From the NCBI GenBank assembly GCA_023101725.1, contig JALJCO010012849.1, positions 186,001-250,000 on the forward strand: DNA of 64,000 nt. The letters are read 5' to 3'. This document shows positions 1 through 11,605 of this stretch, in pieces; position 1 is the first letter of the stretch, and every line of letters begins with the position of its first letter. The position numbers were made by a program, and so were the translations under genes. Source of the DNA: Atherinomorus stipes (lineage: Eukaryota; Chordata; Actinopteri; Atheriniformes; Atherinidae). The notes below the pieces were generated by a model, which saw nothing but the letters and a program-made list of their open reading frames with translations, was not told the DNA's origin and ran no database searches.

Positions 1-666
1 GGGGAATAAGGGGAGGAGACGGGTGGTTTATGCATGGCCATATCATGCAGAGAACAGGCTGGAAACAGCTGAACTCACAGAGAGAGCACAATCAATTTTA
101 CTGAATGTGGTGCATGCTGAGCCTAATAACAATGGAAGGTGAGCACACAAGTTTTTGATGATTGCTAAGTGGGCTTGAGGTAAGATATTTATTAGTGATA
201 ATTAAAGATATGACTTTCAATTAGATTCTACGGCTGGTTTTTAGCTGACTTGTTTCTCGAGTGAGCAGTTGGATGTTACATTTTTACAAAGTTGCATGTT
301 CTCTCAGAGTCAAATATAAATAATTAAGCCAGCCAGCTTAAATTTTATTGACTGCCAGACCATTAAAAAGTGCAAAAGTTCGTAGATGGTTGGAAATTGC
401 CAACAGTTCTCTGATTAAACGAAGTCCCAGTCCAGTCAAAGAGCAGCCTGTGAATTATGGCCTGTTCATCAGCCTTTAGGGCTCCAACTACGTCTCAGGT
501 TGGTTTGCTACAGAAGGAAAAGCTGTGCTATATAGTGTGTTTGTGCGTGCATGTGCGTGCGTGCGTGTGTGTATGTGTGAATGTTCTTGAGGATGTCCTT
601 GTTAAAGTGGTGGAGGAGGCAGACTTCTGCAGGAAAAAGGGAACAAAAACCAAACAAAAACCTCTA
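1..666. other. Non-coding flank with TG/CG-rich microsatellite
   Basis: No gene is visible. An imperfect tract of TG, TGCG and TGTA units occupies about 534-583. A 71-codon open frame beginning at 457 runs through this tract and has no recognisable domain, so it is taken as chance. Confidence 0.6.
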
Positions 667-2022
667 GGTTAAAACAATGGTTCTCAAACTGAGGGTTGTG
701 ACCCTCTAGGGGGGGTCACAAGATAATTTCAGGGGGTAACCAGGTCATTGTAAATAAAACACAAATAAAAAACATAAAAAAGTGAAATAAAATTGGGATT
801 TTTATCAGGGCTGTCAATATATTCATCTGAAATTAGCATGTAAGGTTTTAAAGTCTTAACACACGAAGTTATTATTTATGTCATATTAGATATCTGAATT
901 TGCCGTCATATCAGTTATAGAAGCTGATTTTAGACATATACTGTAGGTTCATGACAGCAATGAACCAAGTTCACAAAAAAAAGATTTATCTCCCTTATTT
1001 ATGAAAATTCTGACTGTTTTAAATAATTTAATGCCTGACAACTAAATTAAAGTTAAAACAAAGTTAAGACTTGTGCTATTTTTTAAAAATGCACATGTGG
1101 CATTATCTTGATGAGAAAAGTAGATTTTCTGCATACAGGTACTTTAACACTGGCATTACAAGAAGAAAACCCACCAAAAACTACTTTATCCTCCTTTTCA
1201 ATGAAGATTCTTGTCATTTCAAGCCATACATTTAATAATAATAATAATAATAATAATAATACATTTTATTTATAAAGCGCTTTTACAGAAGCTCAAAGAC
1301 GCTTTACACAAGTTATAAAAGAACAGGCCAGTAAAATTTACAACAAACATTTGATTAAAATACAATAAAACTACAAATAAAAGGGAAGCAGGGCGGTCGA
1401 ATTTTGGGCCCAGAGGCCAAAGTTGACCCGCAAACTATTATTTTTGGCCCGCTGCCAGTTGTCATTCTTTTGAAAATTATGATTTTCCAAGCAGTGTGAA
1501 AAGTTTTTCTAATATTTATTCATTATTGCACTTCCCCTCCTGACCACCGCATTACATTATGGGGAGAGGTGGCGCTGCTGTTCTTTTATCAGCTCAGATC
1601 TGGAAGCCCATGATCAGAGAAAAAGTGAGAAGATGCCGGAGTCAAATGTCAGAGATAGATACTGAAAGGTAGCGGCACACGGACAAGAGAAAGTTTAATG
1701 TTTGGTAAAATTTTACAGAAATTGATTTTAAAGCAGTATATACAAGCAGAAAGATGCTGTTTTAGAAGGAGTGTAATCCTCATATACAGTATATATATTT
1801 TTTGGTCTCATGGAGGTTTGAATTGACCACCCCGATTCATTTTTGGTCCTCCAATGTAAAGAATTTGGGCACTCTAGATTTAGAAGTAGGCCATAATACG
1901 ACCCGTTTAATATCACACAATTAACCAGTTGCTAGTTGTGGGTGCTGGGAGCTGTCGTAAATATCAAAGTGTGTTATTTGGGGGGTCATACATCAAAAAG
2001 CTTGAGAAGCTCTAGGTTGAAA
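667..2022. mobile_element. hAT-type non-autonomous element with 8-bp target duplication
   Basis: The left end at 675 reads CAATGGTTCTCAAACTG and the right end at 2014 reads TTGAGAAGCTCTA, an imperfect inverted match to the fish hAT MITE terminus CAGTGGTTCTCAA. Subterminal G-runs followed by GTCA occur on both sides, as is usual in this group. The flanking octamers GGTTAAAA (667-674) and GGTTGAAA (2015-2022) differ by one base and fit the 8-bp hAT target duplication. The 1340-bp interior has no long reading frame. It contains an AAT microsatellite and a segment resembling a widespread fish LINE/SINE tail (TTTATAAAGCGCTTTT), so it may be composite. Confidence 0.7.
1233..1262. repeat. (AAT)n microsatellite
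   Basis: About ten uninterrupted AAT units directly precede an ACATTTTATTTATAAAGCGC motif, a combination often seen at the 3' ends of fish retroposons. Confidence 0.9.
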
Positions 2023-3504
2023 GGGGGAAAAATAAAACGTAACAAACAAAAAACATATTGGTGGGACACGCAGTTTCCCTCTCAGTCTCCCCACACGGTC
2101 ATCCTATTAACCCCGGCGAGCCAACAAGTGAAAAGAGACTACAGAGCAGCAAACATGCTCTTGCTGACACGTGCAAACCTATACAGCCACTCGCCCACAC
2201 ACATGCCCGCTGTGTACTGTACAGCTCGGAGAAATTAGAAACAACCAAGGTGAAAGAAGGCCACTGTACACACATTATCACACCAAGTGAAATAAATGAC
2301 CTTTGGGGTACAACTGATTTTATATCTGTTATTTTTAGAGAAATAAACTCTCCCAGATGTGCCAATGTTAGAGGACAAATGTTTGTAGCAGCTTACATAC
2401 AAATGTCTTTACATTAGTTTATACTGAATTCTGAACAGAGGTTTGAAAATCTGCTTAAACAGATCTGACAAAGCAAGCGTCAGTGTGACACCATTCGGTC
2501 TTTATATTCACACACATGGACAGATATCAGCAGATACCAACAATATCTTGTTAGTATCTACTTATCCACTTAATGTTTTTTCATTTAAAAAGATCATTTT
2601 ATTTAGTCAAATTAGTCATGATTTGCCTTTATTAAAAGTGTCTTGGGAATTTGGATGATTCCTCTAAGGTTCAAAAAGACTTCTACAGGTTTTGTTTGTT
2701 TGTTTGTTTTTACTTATTATTTCTATATTCAAAAACAATATTTTCTATCACTAAATTGTAATTTTGTAATCTTTTTATTTATTATCTATTATTAGTTTCT
2801 TTAGTTTCTTGTTTTTTTTTTTTATTACTGCTGTGTATTTAGCCTTTTCTTTGATTGGAGGGTATGAATAATTTTAAGGGCGACCGTAAGTCCTAATGAT
2901 GAAATTTTCACAAAAACTGTGGTATTCACAAAAATTTTACTTTAGTGCCCCTAAAGAAGATTAAAGTGTTGGCATTTTTTAAAAATCATAGTTGTGTTGT
3001 TTTCTGCTGTTCTTTAAAATACAGTAATGAAATGACAGCCCAGGTTTTTTTTTTTAACTTTTTGTCAAAAATCAATGTAAGTTATTTACGAAAAATGTTG
3101 TCATTTTGAAATGAACAGCAAGATATTGCAGATGATGTCATGCATATTATAGAATTCCCTCACTAGAGTTTTTCCTTCAGTCATAAACTCCATAAAAATC
3201 TGAGTCATCTGAAACTCCCCGAACTACCGATTGAATTTTATGTCTCGCTTTCAGGGAGGAAGCGACTCCTTCATCTTTCAGGCAAAGCACAACATCGCCA
3301 CCATTACAGCAGGGTATATTAAAAATAAACCAAAACATGAAATGAAATTGAATAAAGAGAAAAACTAAAACAGAATCGTAAAATGCAAGAAATAAAAGTT
3401 ACAGTTAAAGGGAATTAATTCGATAAAAGGAAACTGTAAATGAAAAGGTTTTTAACCTTGAAGTAGCTCATCAAACCTGCGGTTTTCGGGAAGTTTGTTC
3501 CTCA
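2023..3504. other. No recognisable feature
   Basis: AT-rich sequence with a short (GTTT)n run near 2690-2710 and T-runs near 2810 and 3045. Overlapping open frames of 71-119 codons at 1936-2658 have no domain and no splice context, so I do not call a gene. Confidence 0.5.
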
Positions 3505-3585
3505 TAGGGCTGGACGATATAGAAAAAAAGATTATCGATAAAAAAAATCTGTATCGATCGATATCGATATTTATCAAAAATAAGA
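3505..3585 (+). mobile_element. hAT-like terminal fragment (TAGGGCTGGACGATAT type)
   Basis: The sequence TAGGGCTGGACGATATAG is followed by alternating ATCGATAT motifs. It matches the well-known terminus of a fish DNA transposon group that starts TAGGGCTGGGCGATAT. No matching right end was found, so it is a truncated copy. A second copy of this terminus starts at 49888. Confidence 0.5.
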
Positions 3586-4550
3586 AAGAAAAAATGCGAT
3601 TGAATTAGCAGACAAGTCGCTGGTAAGTGGCTGGCAGTCGGCTGAAAGGGGAACTTTTTCATGCCCAGATCTGTAGGCCTCTGCAGGTGGCAATTTGCCT
3701 CACAAACAGCAGAAATTATTTAAAGAGAGATGGAAATTTATTCTACAGAGTACCACTTTCCTTTTGAGCCAGTACACTATGAGGATGCACATCCTGATGT
3801 GCTCATGCCCCCACACTGCAGGCTTGCTGCTTGAGTAAATAATTACCTATTTGTTCATAATGCTGCTCTTATATGATCTCACCGTGTGAGCTTTCCAACC
3901 ATATACAGCACATCACTTCAAAGATGAGGACAAATGTGATTCACTACATGTTTTCATTATTATTTATTTTCATTAATTCATTCTTTTGGCATTCTGCTTA
4001 TTCTCTGCACAGGGGCCTCCACTCTCACGATCTTTGATGGGCATGTTTGGTGTTTACCTCCAAAGCAGGGCCCCTTGGGAGGTCCGATTAACATAAGAGG
4101 ATGGCATTCTCAAAATCTAAGAGGAAAGATGCCTGGTCTTTGAAATTTGAATCTGTTAGAGGGTATTGAAAAAAAAGAACCTTCAAGTACAACTAAAATG
4201 TAAATTTCAAAAGATTTGTAGGAAGATGTTAGTGAATGAAATGTTTTGTCTGTTTTTTTTTTTATTTTGTTTTGTTTTATTTTAACAATAACAATATGAC
4301 AGTTGATGATATAGAAGCAATACTTAAATGGTTAAACTTGAAACACTAGTGAGATAACATTTTGGTATTACAATCTATTACCAAGTGAGAGAAATGACCT
4401 GGTCAGAGTTACTAACAACATTTTATCAAGATTCATCAAGCCATTGACAACTTTGTCATCTTATTGCTAACATAAAAAGCTTTTTCTGGTGCCCTCTTAT
4501 TCCGTTTCCCAGATATGTTTTTTCTTGTCATCACACAAGAGTCCCTGAGT

Positions 4551-4624
4551 TAGTGGGGGTTTTCTCCACATAGTCCAGCTTCCTCCAACAGTCCAAAAAC
4601 ATGCATGTTGGGATAATTGGGAAT
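4551..4624 (+). mobile_element. SINE internal fragment
   Basis: This 74-bp stretch resembles the middle of the full-length SINE at 34661-35052: a GGGTTTTCTCC motif, then CTTCCTCC, then AGTCCAAAAACATGCATGTT, then a GGATAATTGG that corresponds to GGTTAATTGG. Both ends are missing. Confidence 0.65.
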
Positions 4625-7600
4625 TTTTAATATACCCCCCAAAATCACCTTAATTGGGAAAATAACAGTTAATAATAACAGAAAATGAACAGTTTCTGTC
4701 CTCTGCTGGTACGAAACTTATCATTCAAGATGCGTGGTGAAGGAGTTTTTGTGGTTTTTGTTGTACAGCCTATGGTTCCCAGCAGACGTCTTTTTGTGGG
4801 CAATCATGACATCATCCATAGACTGCTTGGGAGTGTGACTCAGTCCTGAAGGCAGATATCAGGAAGCTGATGGCTGGGTCTTCAAAAATCCACCCAAAAA
4901 TTACAGTAAAACTAGAATGAAGTCATTCTTAAAACAAAATTATAGGTTTATCAATGAAACATAGAAGAACATGAAACACCAATAATGAAAAGAAAAATTC
5001 TATATATTTAATACAAATGTTATATAGTTTAATTGTTATGTGTATAAATGTGTTTAAAGAAATTTTTATCTACTCATTAATTTTGCTTTCACCATCTTAT
5101 ACAGTATACAGTACACACACATATAAATACAAATACTGTATATAATCTTACTTCCAAGCTGGTAGAGTTGTTTACACATAGAGAAAAAGCTTACTTGTGG
5201 ACGTTAATTTCTTACTGATTCTGTGGTGTTGTTGATATTCCATTATTCCATGTTTGTTGACTTTTTTTCAGTGTCCACTCATGTTTATATTTTCAGGGAA
5301 ACCAACCCTGAATTAGCATGATGAAAACCTCTTCTAAGGATAAAATATGGATGAAACTCAGAACATACCTGTGAAAAAGTTCTCTTGAGCTCTCATTGTT
5401 TTCTTTCAGCAGAATCAATCTGGAAAATGTCCATATAAACGGCTGGATGTACAAATGAATGACTAGATAAATGAAAGAAATTCACCCTTTGGAGAAAATA
5501 TGTTTATTCCCTTTACATGGATGTCTTATACAGAGCTTTGAATACAGTCCTAGATAAAAATGTTGCACAAAACATGACTGACCCATTGGACCCCCTAGTT
5601 GCTGCATCCTTGCTCCATAGCCAATAAGATCAGTTGAATTGCCATTCAAAATTGCAGTGGTAGCTTATTTTCTCAAGTAATACTTCATGTCATAACGATA
5701 TGCATATAAAAACAGGCTGAAAACAACAGCATCGCCATCATGGCTGGTAAAAGTAAACTCTGATGAGCTGGATTTGTTAAATTCCTGAGATTACAAAGAG
5801 AAGAGGATCCATTTCACCAGGCTTTGAGTTTGTGGCCAAGGCACAGCAGCTCAGTCAGCTTCCTGTCCTGGCTCTTGTACTTGGGTTTGAAGTGCTTGGA
5901 CAGACAAAGACAGTTTGGTGCTGTTTCAGAGCAGCCATCTATTTACCATCAGATTTTCACTGCTGTGATGGCTGTGCATTTATTCTTTTTTTACGAATTG
6001 GCTCACATAATAATTAAATTGGACAACTGTGGATTCGATTAAAATTGAACTACAAAAAATTGAATTGGAGAGAATTTTGACATGACTGAACTGATGCAGC
6101 TAAAGTTGGTGTTTTTAAAAGGAGCGCAGCACCGTGGTGCTCCTCTGAAACCCGTCATGTTCGGTATCGTTGGAAATGTCTCTTTCCTGAACGATGTCAT
6201 CTCAAGCAAACTTGATATTTCCAGCTTATGAATCTGATTGGATCTGATGTCTGTAAATAATGTTATAGAACAAAAACGGAGAGAATTTTACATTCCAAAA
6301 CTTTAAGTGTTTTCTCAAAATGAGTTTTTTCTCTTACTCTGGGTAAAAAATCTCCTCTTCAGGAGCACTTACAGAAACCAAACTTTCAAGTTTTGTTCCT
6401 GACTGTATTCTTAAAGTTTTTACAGAAGGGTTTTTTTGATATCTCATTCACAGCCTGATTTAAAGAACATTTGATCCCAAAAATATGCCAAAAAATGAGT
6501 TTTCTCTGGTTGTAAACAGTATATTTTAAATTGTGAAATGATCTATAGAGAGATCCAAAATCTCCTCTGTAAAAACTTTTGACTTTATATGTGAACTAAG
6601 TTCAAAAGAAACTTTTAACCTGGCTTAATCCTGTGTTTAGATTTTTTTTTTCCTAGAAATGTATATGAATTAGCTCATTTTAGGCTATATATCACCTAAT
6701 TCGCACATTTAAACAGAAAATTTCAGAAAACTTGCAATGCAAAAAATGATAGCCCTAATGTGAGGAATAAACCAGGAAAGTTTCATGGTGATACCAGTTA
6801 GTTACATTTTTTTTTTTTTTACCATATTTGCCTGTAGTGTCCAGCCTAAAAAATAATCCCCGAACAGTAATTTACATTGACTTTTGGTAAAAATCATTTG
6901 TTACTGACTTACAATATGGCACAAAATAACAAATTGAAAGTATGTGTGCTTTAATTTATTGGACTTTTATTTATGAGTAAAAATATTTTACTCCATTTAT
7001 CTGACAGCTTGAGTTAAATAACTTATTACAATAAGTTTTAAAAATATTTGTAGATTAAAAAATGGTTGCAATGTTTTATTGTGGTTTCTATTTTAATAGA
7101 CAAAAACATACAGGTAGGCTTAGTCACTTGGTTTTAAATCCCTAACTGAAAACTATTCTTAGTTGTAGTTTAATGTATGTTTTATCTGCAAATAGCGCAT
7201 TCATAGCACCACTTTTTACATATGTGAAATTGTGACTTTTCCTTTCAAACATTTAATCAATTTGGATGTATGGACACGGCAAACACGTACCTACTGTAGT
7301 CTGACCCCAAAGATAATTTTCTTAGATAATTGATTCAGAAATAAGCAATAGAGATATGAACGTAATCATAAATTGTTGCCAACATGAATAGCTGCCGTAT
7401 TTGTTGCACAGATGAAATTCTAATGAAATGAATTTATATCACAGCATTCATAATGAATCATACTAAAATAATAAGTCACAGGGGGCAGTAAGTTTTCATG
7501 GGAGGGCATAAATGTCATCTTCATACTTTTGCTAGTAAAACCTTTTAGTACTTTTCCTGTCAGTAACAAATGGAGACTCAAAAATCATCTTCTTATTAGG

Positions 7601-9340
7601 TCTTAATGAAATGTGTGATGTTCTTATAGAACAGACAATCTATTTTACACCCTGAACTAAAACAACTATTTTACATTAGCTTTGTTGACATTGACCACTT
7701 TTAATCAGATTGCAACTTAACCAGTTTATTTCTCTCTAGCTGTAATAAACTTGTTCTTTCTGTGCATGTTTAAACCCAAAGGGTGGGGGAGGGAAATTAA
7801 AGTTGTAGGAGTGTAGCAGCAACAAAACCTAACCGGTTAGGATGGGTAAAGGACTGTTGACAAAATATTTTTACATTGATCCATCATTTAAGTCAGTGAG
7901 GAAAACACTGAGTTTCATGCTTCCTGGATGGGGCACAAAGTAAACCGAGCTGGAAAAGTCCACTTTTAGTTATTGCTTGCTAAACAACAACAGAAGTCAA
8001 TTTATATGCTTTGTAAAAAGGAAAAAGTTTAGCAACCAGATATTTTTTCCTTCTTTCTCACGTTTGACATGCCAAAAGAGTTTAATTCTGATGAAAATAA
8101 ATAAATAAAAATGTTTTGCAGCATGTAAACACTAAACTTTTTAGATTCCTTTGCTGCCCGTGTAAACAGTATGAATCTCAATCCCAAATTATTTAAATCA
8201 GATTAAACAGATTTTCTCATGTAAACACAGCAATTCATAAGTTTTGGTGCATGAAATGACCAACCAGCTACTGTACACTCCATCCCTCTCTTCCTTGGTC
8301 TGCCTCATGAGATTAGTAGTATTTACTAACCCTTAAAGCACATTACAGTAGATATCCTGAGAGCTCATACTAGCACACACAGCAAACCCAGCTCAGACAA
8401 CAACAGACTAAACTCAAGTAATACTTGCATATCTCAGCTCATACTGGTTCCAGTGTCAGAGTAAGCTATTCTAAAACTGAAGCACTTGATACAGTCAAAA
8501 CTCACCTATTCTGTCAAATATATGCTTCAGAAACCCTCAAATAGCTTTAAACCTTTTCCTCTGAGTTTTATTGAGGCTACAAATTTGTGTTGGCAGTTAT
8601 TTGATGATCTAATTGATAGATGGTTTATTCAGCTACAAAATATGTTTAAAAAGAAGACTGCTCTTTTCCAATTTCTAATGACACCATCTGGTACATCGAT
8701 ACAGAAAATCATTTTTAAAAAGTAGAACAACGCTCTGACCGACTGTATCTGCAGTATTTGTCTATATTTCACTGTTTTGCTCCTGAACTTTCAGTCCCCT
8801 AAAGTCAAACTGGCTTAAACCTCAGAAAAATAAAGCAACATGGACACCTGGATTGAGAAGAAATCAGCACTGTGTGTGAGGACAAAGCCTCTTATTTGTC
8901 TTTTTCAGAAGAATCTCTGTGGCACAATTGCGCCCCACTGTCAGAGACTCTGAGTGCAAACAGATCAGAAGCATCCATGCAGCTGAGGCCAGGATTAGCC
9001 TGGGATTCTTTGGAGGCACTGAAATGAACCAAACAGACACTAATCTCCTTCTCCCAATGTCTCCTTAGACCTCCGCTCCACAGGGAAAATGAGGGGAAGA
9101 GTTAGAGAAAGGGAAAGAGGGGAGAAAACAAATGAGCCGGAACAGAGGAGAAGAGGCTATATTAACTAAATGTGTTAGTTTGGTTGCGGGTACATGCAAC
9201 ATGAGCTCAGTTCATGCATCCAGGCACTTGGTTATTTCTGTATCATGAGGGAAGATGGAAGGAATACATTAAGAAAGACATTTTAAAAAGTAGGTTGCAA
9301 AGTAATTAGTGTATTTTAGGCAATTGTGGGGGACAAAAAC
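4625..9340. other. Long AT-rich stretch without recognisable gene or repeat
   Basis: I see homopolymer T runs (for example 6809-6822), a short AAATAAATAAATAAA run near 8096-8110, and no domain-bearing frame. The open frames near 5824 and 8486 are 72 and 79 codons or shorter and look random. Confidence 0.5.
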
Positions 9341-9344
9341 CTCA

Positions 9345-9480
9345 AAGTAAAGGTGCATTCATACCAGCCCTATATAATCTGACTATAGCTTGTTTGCTCA
9401 AAATTTTTGGGAGGTGTGAATGTGCAACCAAACTCCGATGCGCATCAGAGAGGCAAACTTAAGTCCGCCTAAAATCATAA
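9345..9480. mobile_element. Possible MITE end (GGTGCATTCATACCAGC type)
   Basis: GGTGCATTCATACCAGCCC followed by GGAGGTGTGAATGTGC and CCAAACTCCGATGCGCATC resembles fish MITEs whose ends read 'gtgcattcacacca' and 'ggtgtgaatgcg'. The boundaries and the opposite end are not clear. Confidence 0.3.
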
Positions 9481-9989
9481 ATTTCAGTTCTCTTCAAGTG
9501 AATTAAAGGCAGGAAGTGGATCAAACTTATGTGGTGGAAAAAGAAGTTGCCCTGCATAAACAAGTAGATGATGACTTATTATGTTTGTTTGTCTTGTCTT
9601 CTCCTTCAGTAATTCTTGATGCACCACTGCCCCAGGCAAGGATGGAAATACATTATTCAAAAGGTTCAATTCTTCTGAGAAAGTGCAATTGTGGAAGCAA
9701 ACTTGGACCAGCTGAAGGTTGCAACCCTAAAATAAAGCAATTCTCCAATCCTACTGATTCTAACAAGCTATTAGGTGTGGAAACAGCAAATCAAATGTTT
9801 ACTCATTTCACAATACTCTTTGGCTTCTTGGCCTGCCACACCTCTGTCATTAAACAAGTAAAGCTCCAAATATTATACATTTTTAATCTGAGCTTGCTCC
9901 CTTGAGTAAAAAAAGCATGTTCCAAAAGCAACCACAGGCATAGATATGCTAAGTATGTCATCTTCGCCACTGTGGATAACTTGGTGTTA

Positions 9990-10592
9990 GGGTGCGTCCC
10001 CACTAGCCCTACTTTTTAGCCCTACCCCTAAATTTTCTGCGTTCCTGTGAAGGTAGTGCTGTCTCATTTCCTTATTGCATGTAGGGGTAGTGGACATAAT
10101 GAGGGGTAGTGGGTATGAATCTAGCCCTTCAAACCAAGGATGTTGGAAGCTGACTTGCTGAGGAAGGGCCAGAGAAAAGGGAACAATTGCAACCTCCGGA
10201 GACCAACAGGACTCGGAGAAGAAAACTCACAAATGTACTATGTAGAGATTACATATTTGTTTGCAACGCTAGCCAAATGCTAGCTAGGCTAAAATACTGC
10301 CGAAAAGCTTGCAAAGTCTTTTCGGCAGTTTACAACAGACAACAGTTGTCAGTGGTGACTTCTCTGTGTGGTTGTTTTGCTTATTAACCAAAGCACGATG
10401 AGTGATGGAAAAAAAAAGAAAGAAAAATGGCCACAACTGTTGCCGAGTGTGTTATGGTGAGACGTATGTGCAAATGTCACCACGCAGCCGCTTACGTGCT
10501 TGAACGTAAATGCAGCAAGTGGTGTCACAATTCATAGGGAAGATTACAGAGCTCCACCCCTTGTGGCTTCAATTTGGTAGTGGGTGAGGGCT
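9990..10592. mobile_element. Candidate P-like C-rich MITE
   Basis: The left part contains CCCCACTAGCCCTAC and TAGCCCTACCCCTAAAT. The right part contains GTCACAATTCATAGGGAAG and TAGTGGGTGAGGGCTAGAGG, a rough inverted counterpart. The pattern fits the 'gtgtcccaattc ... cccctagccc' type of fish DNA element, also present at 38614-39406 and, as a fragment, at 11001-11060. The interior has one 12-bp perfect hairpin (10296-10329) and no transposase. Confidence 0.4.
10296..10329. repeat. Perfect 12-bp hairpin
   Basis: ACTGCCGAAAAG at 10296-10307 is exactly complementary to CTTTTCGGCAGT at 10318-10329, with a 10-nt loop. It lies inside the candidate MITE. Confidence 0.85.
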
Positions 10593-10822
10593 AGAGGTTG
10601 AAAAGATGTGGTTGCGTTTGGCATGGAAGTTTATCTGTTTTATGGAAAGATGGATCTACTCATCAGATGTGGTTAGATTTTGTCTTCAGGGGCACAGAAA
10701 AAACCCTCAACATTGTGTGTGAACTTCACTTCAGTCCTAACAGCTTTATAAATCTCAGACAGTACCTCTGGGATTACCTCTGAAACTTGAGTTGGGCATT
10801 TCACTTGCGTGTTGGAAATCTA

Positions 10823-11000
10823 AAAAAAAAAAAAAAAAATCATGCGACCGCGTGTGGTCCTGTCACTATGCCTCAGATGGATCAGGTGCCCTGGCTACTT
10901 GGCCACAGGGATATATCTTTGGCTGACCGGTTATTGTGTGTGACTCACCTGGGAGTCTGGGGATCAAATCCTCCCTGGGCCCTCTTTGGTATCTTGCCAC
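10823..11000 (+). mobile_element. tRNA-derived SINE-like fragment
   Basis: A 17-base A run (about 10823-10839) precedes a segment with tRNA-like promoter boxes: GGCTGACCGGTTAT resembles an A box, and GGATCAAATCC about 30 bases downstream resembles the B box consensus GGTTCRANYCC. CCTGGGAG and CTCCCTGG flank the B box like a T-arm stem. It is not a plausible functional tRNA, because the acceptor stem and cloverleaf are incomplete. Confidence 0.45.
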
Positions 11001-11060
11001 ATTAAGGCCCAATCCCAATGTTACCCCTGTTTTCCAACTTGCCCCTACAGCTAAAAAATG
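11001..11060 (+). mobile_element. C-rich MITE terminal fragment
   Basis: ATTAAGGCCCAATCCCAATG followed by ACCCCTG and TTGCCCCTAC parallels the left end of the element at 38605-38650 (ATTAAGGCCGAATTCC, then CCTACCCCTAGCCC). Only one end is present. Confidence 0.4.
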
Positions 11061-11352
11061 TACAAGAAAAAAAAGGTTGTCTATTGAATTTCAAGGAAAA
11101 ACTCATGTTAGCTGATGGCTTCCTGTCTCAGAGAAAAACTTCTACTAACTTTAGAAAGGCTGTTTGCCTCCTCCTCAGAGAGTGTGGGCATGTTAACGAT
11201 TCTTGGAAGAGGTAGCCAAGATTTTTGACATAACCTTGGAAGTAGGCTAAGTGTTTTACAGGGTTAGGAGGGTTTAAGAGATTTAGCCAATATTTAGACA
11301 TGACTTGATGACGCAAAAGAGCACTTTGAGGATGTTTTTGATGAGTAACCAT

Positions 11353-11544
11353 TAGGGGTGGAACAATTCAGTTTAACAACGATGCGATTCATATCACGAT
11401 TCATGGTTTCTGATTCGATTTCAATTCACTGAATAGATTGGATTGTATCATTCTAAATGAACCAATATCATCCATGAATTCGAATCGGAAACCATGAATC
11501 ATGATATGAATCAAATCGTTGTTCACAAAATTGTTACTCCCCAA
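11353..11544. mobile_element. Hairpin-forming MITE
   Basis: Two arms of about 65 bp (11355-11420 and 11478-11542) are near-perfect inverted copies. The inner 45 bases, from AACAACGATGCGATTCATAT on the left, differ at about four positions from the complement of the right arm. The outer parts (GGGGTGGAACAATTC versus its complement GAATTGTTACTCCCC with small differences) also match. The loop is about 55 bases. The left end resembles fish elements starting TAGGGGTGGNACGATTC. No coding capacity. Confidence 0.75.
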
Positions 11545-11605
11545 GTAAGAATAGCAAGTGAAAAACTTTAAAAAGTTGTTTTTTTGGTTTTTTTAATAAA
11601 ATGAC

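Noticed and set aside
9516..9905. 129-codon open frame
   Set aside because: Serine- and leucine-rich with no domain, and overlapped by open frames on the other strand.
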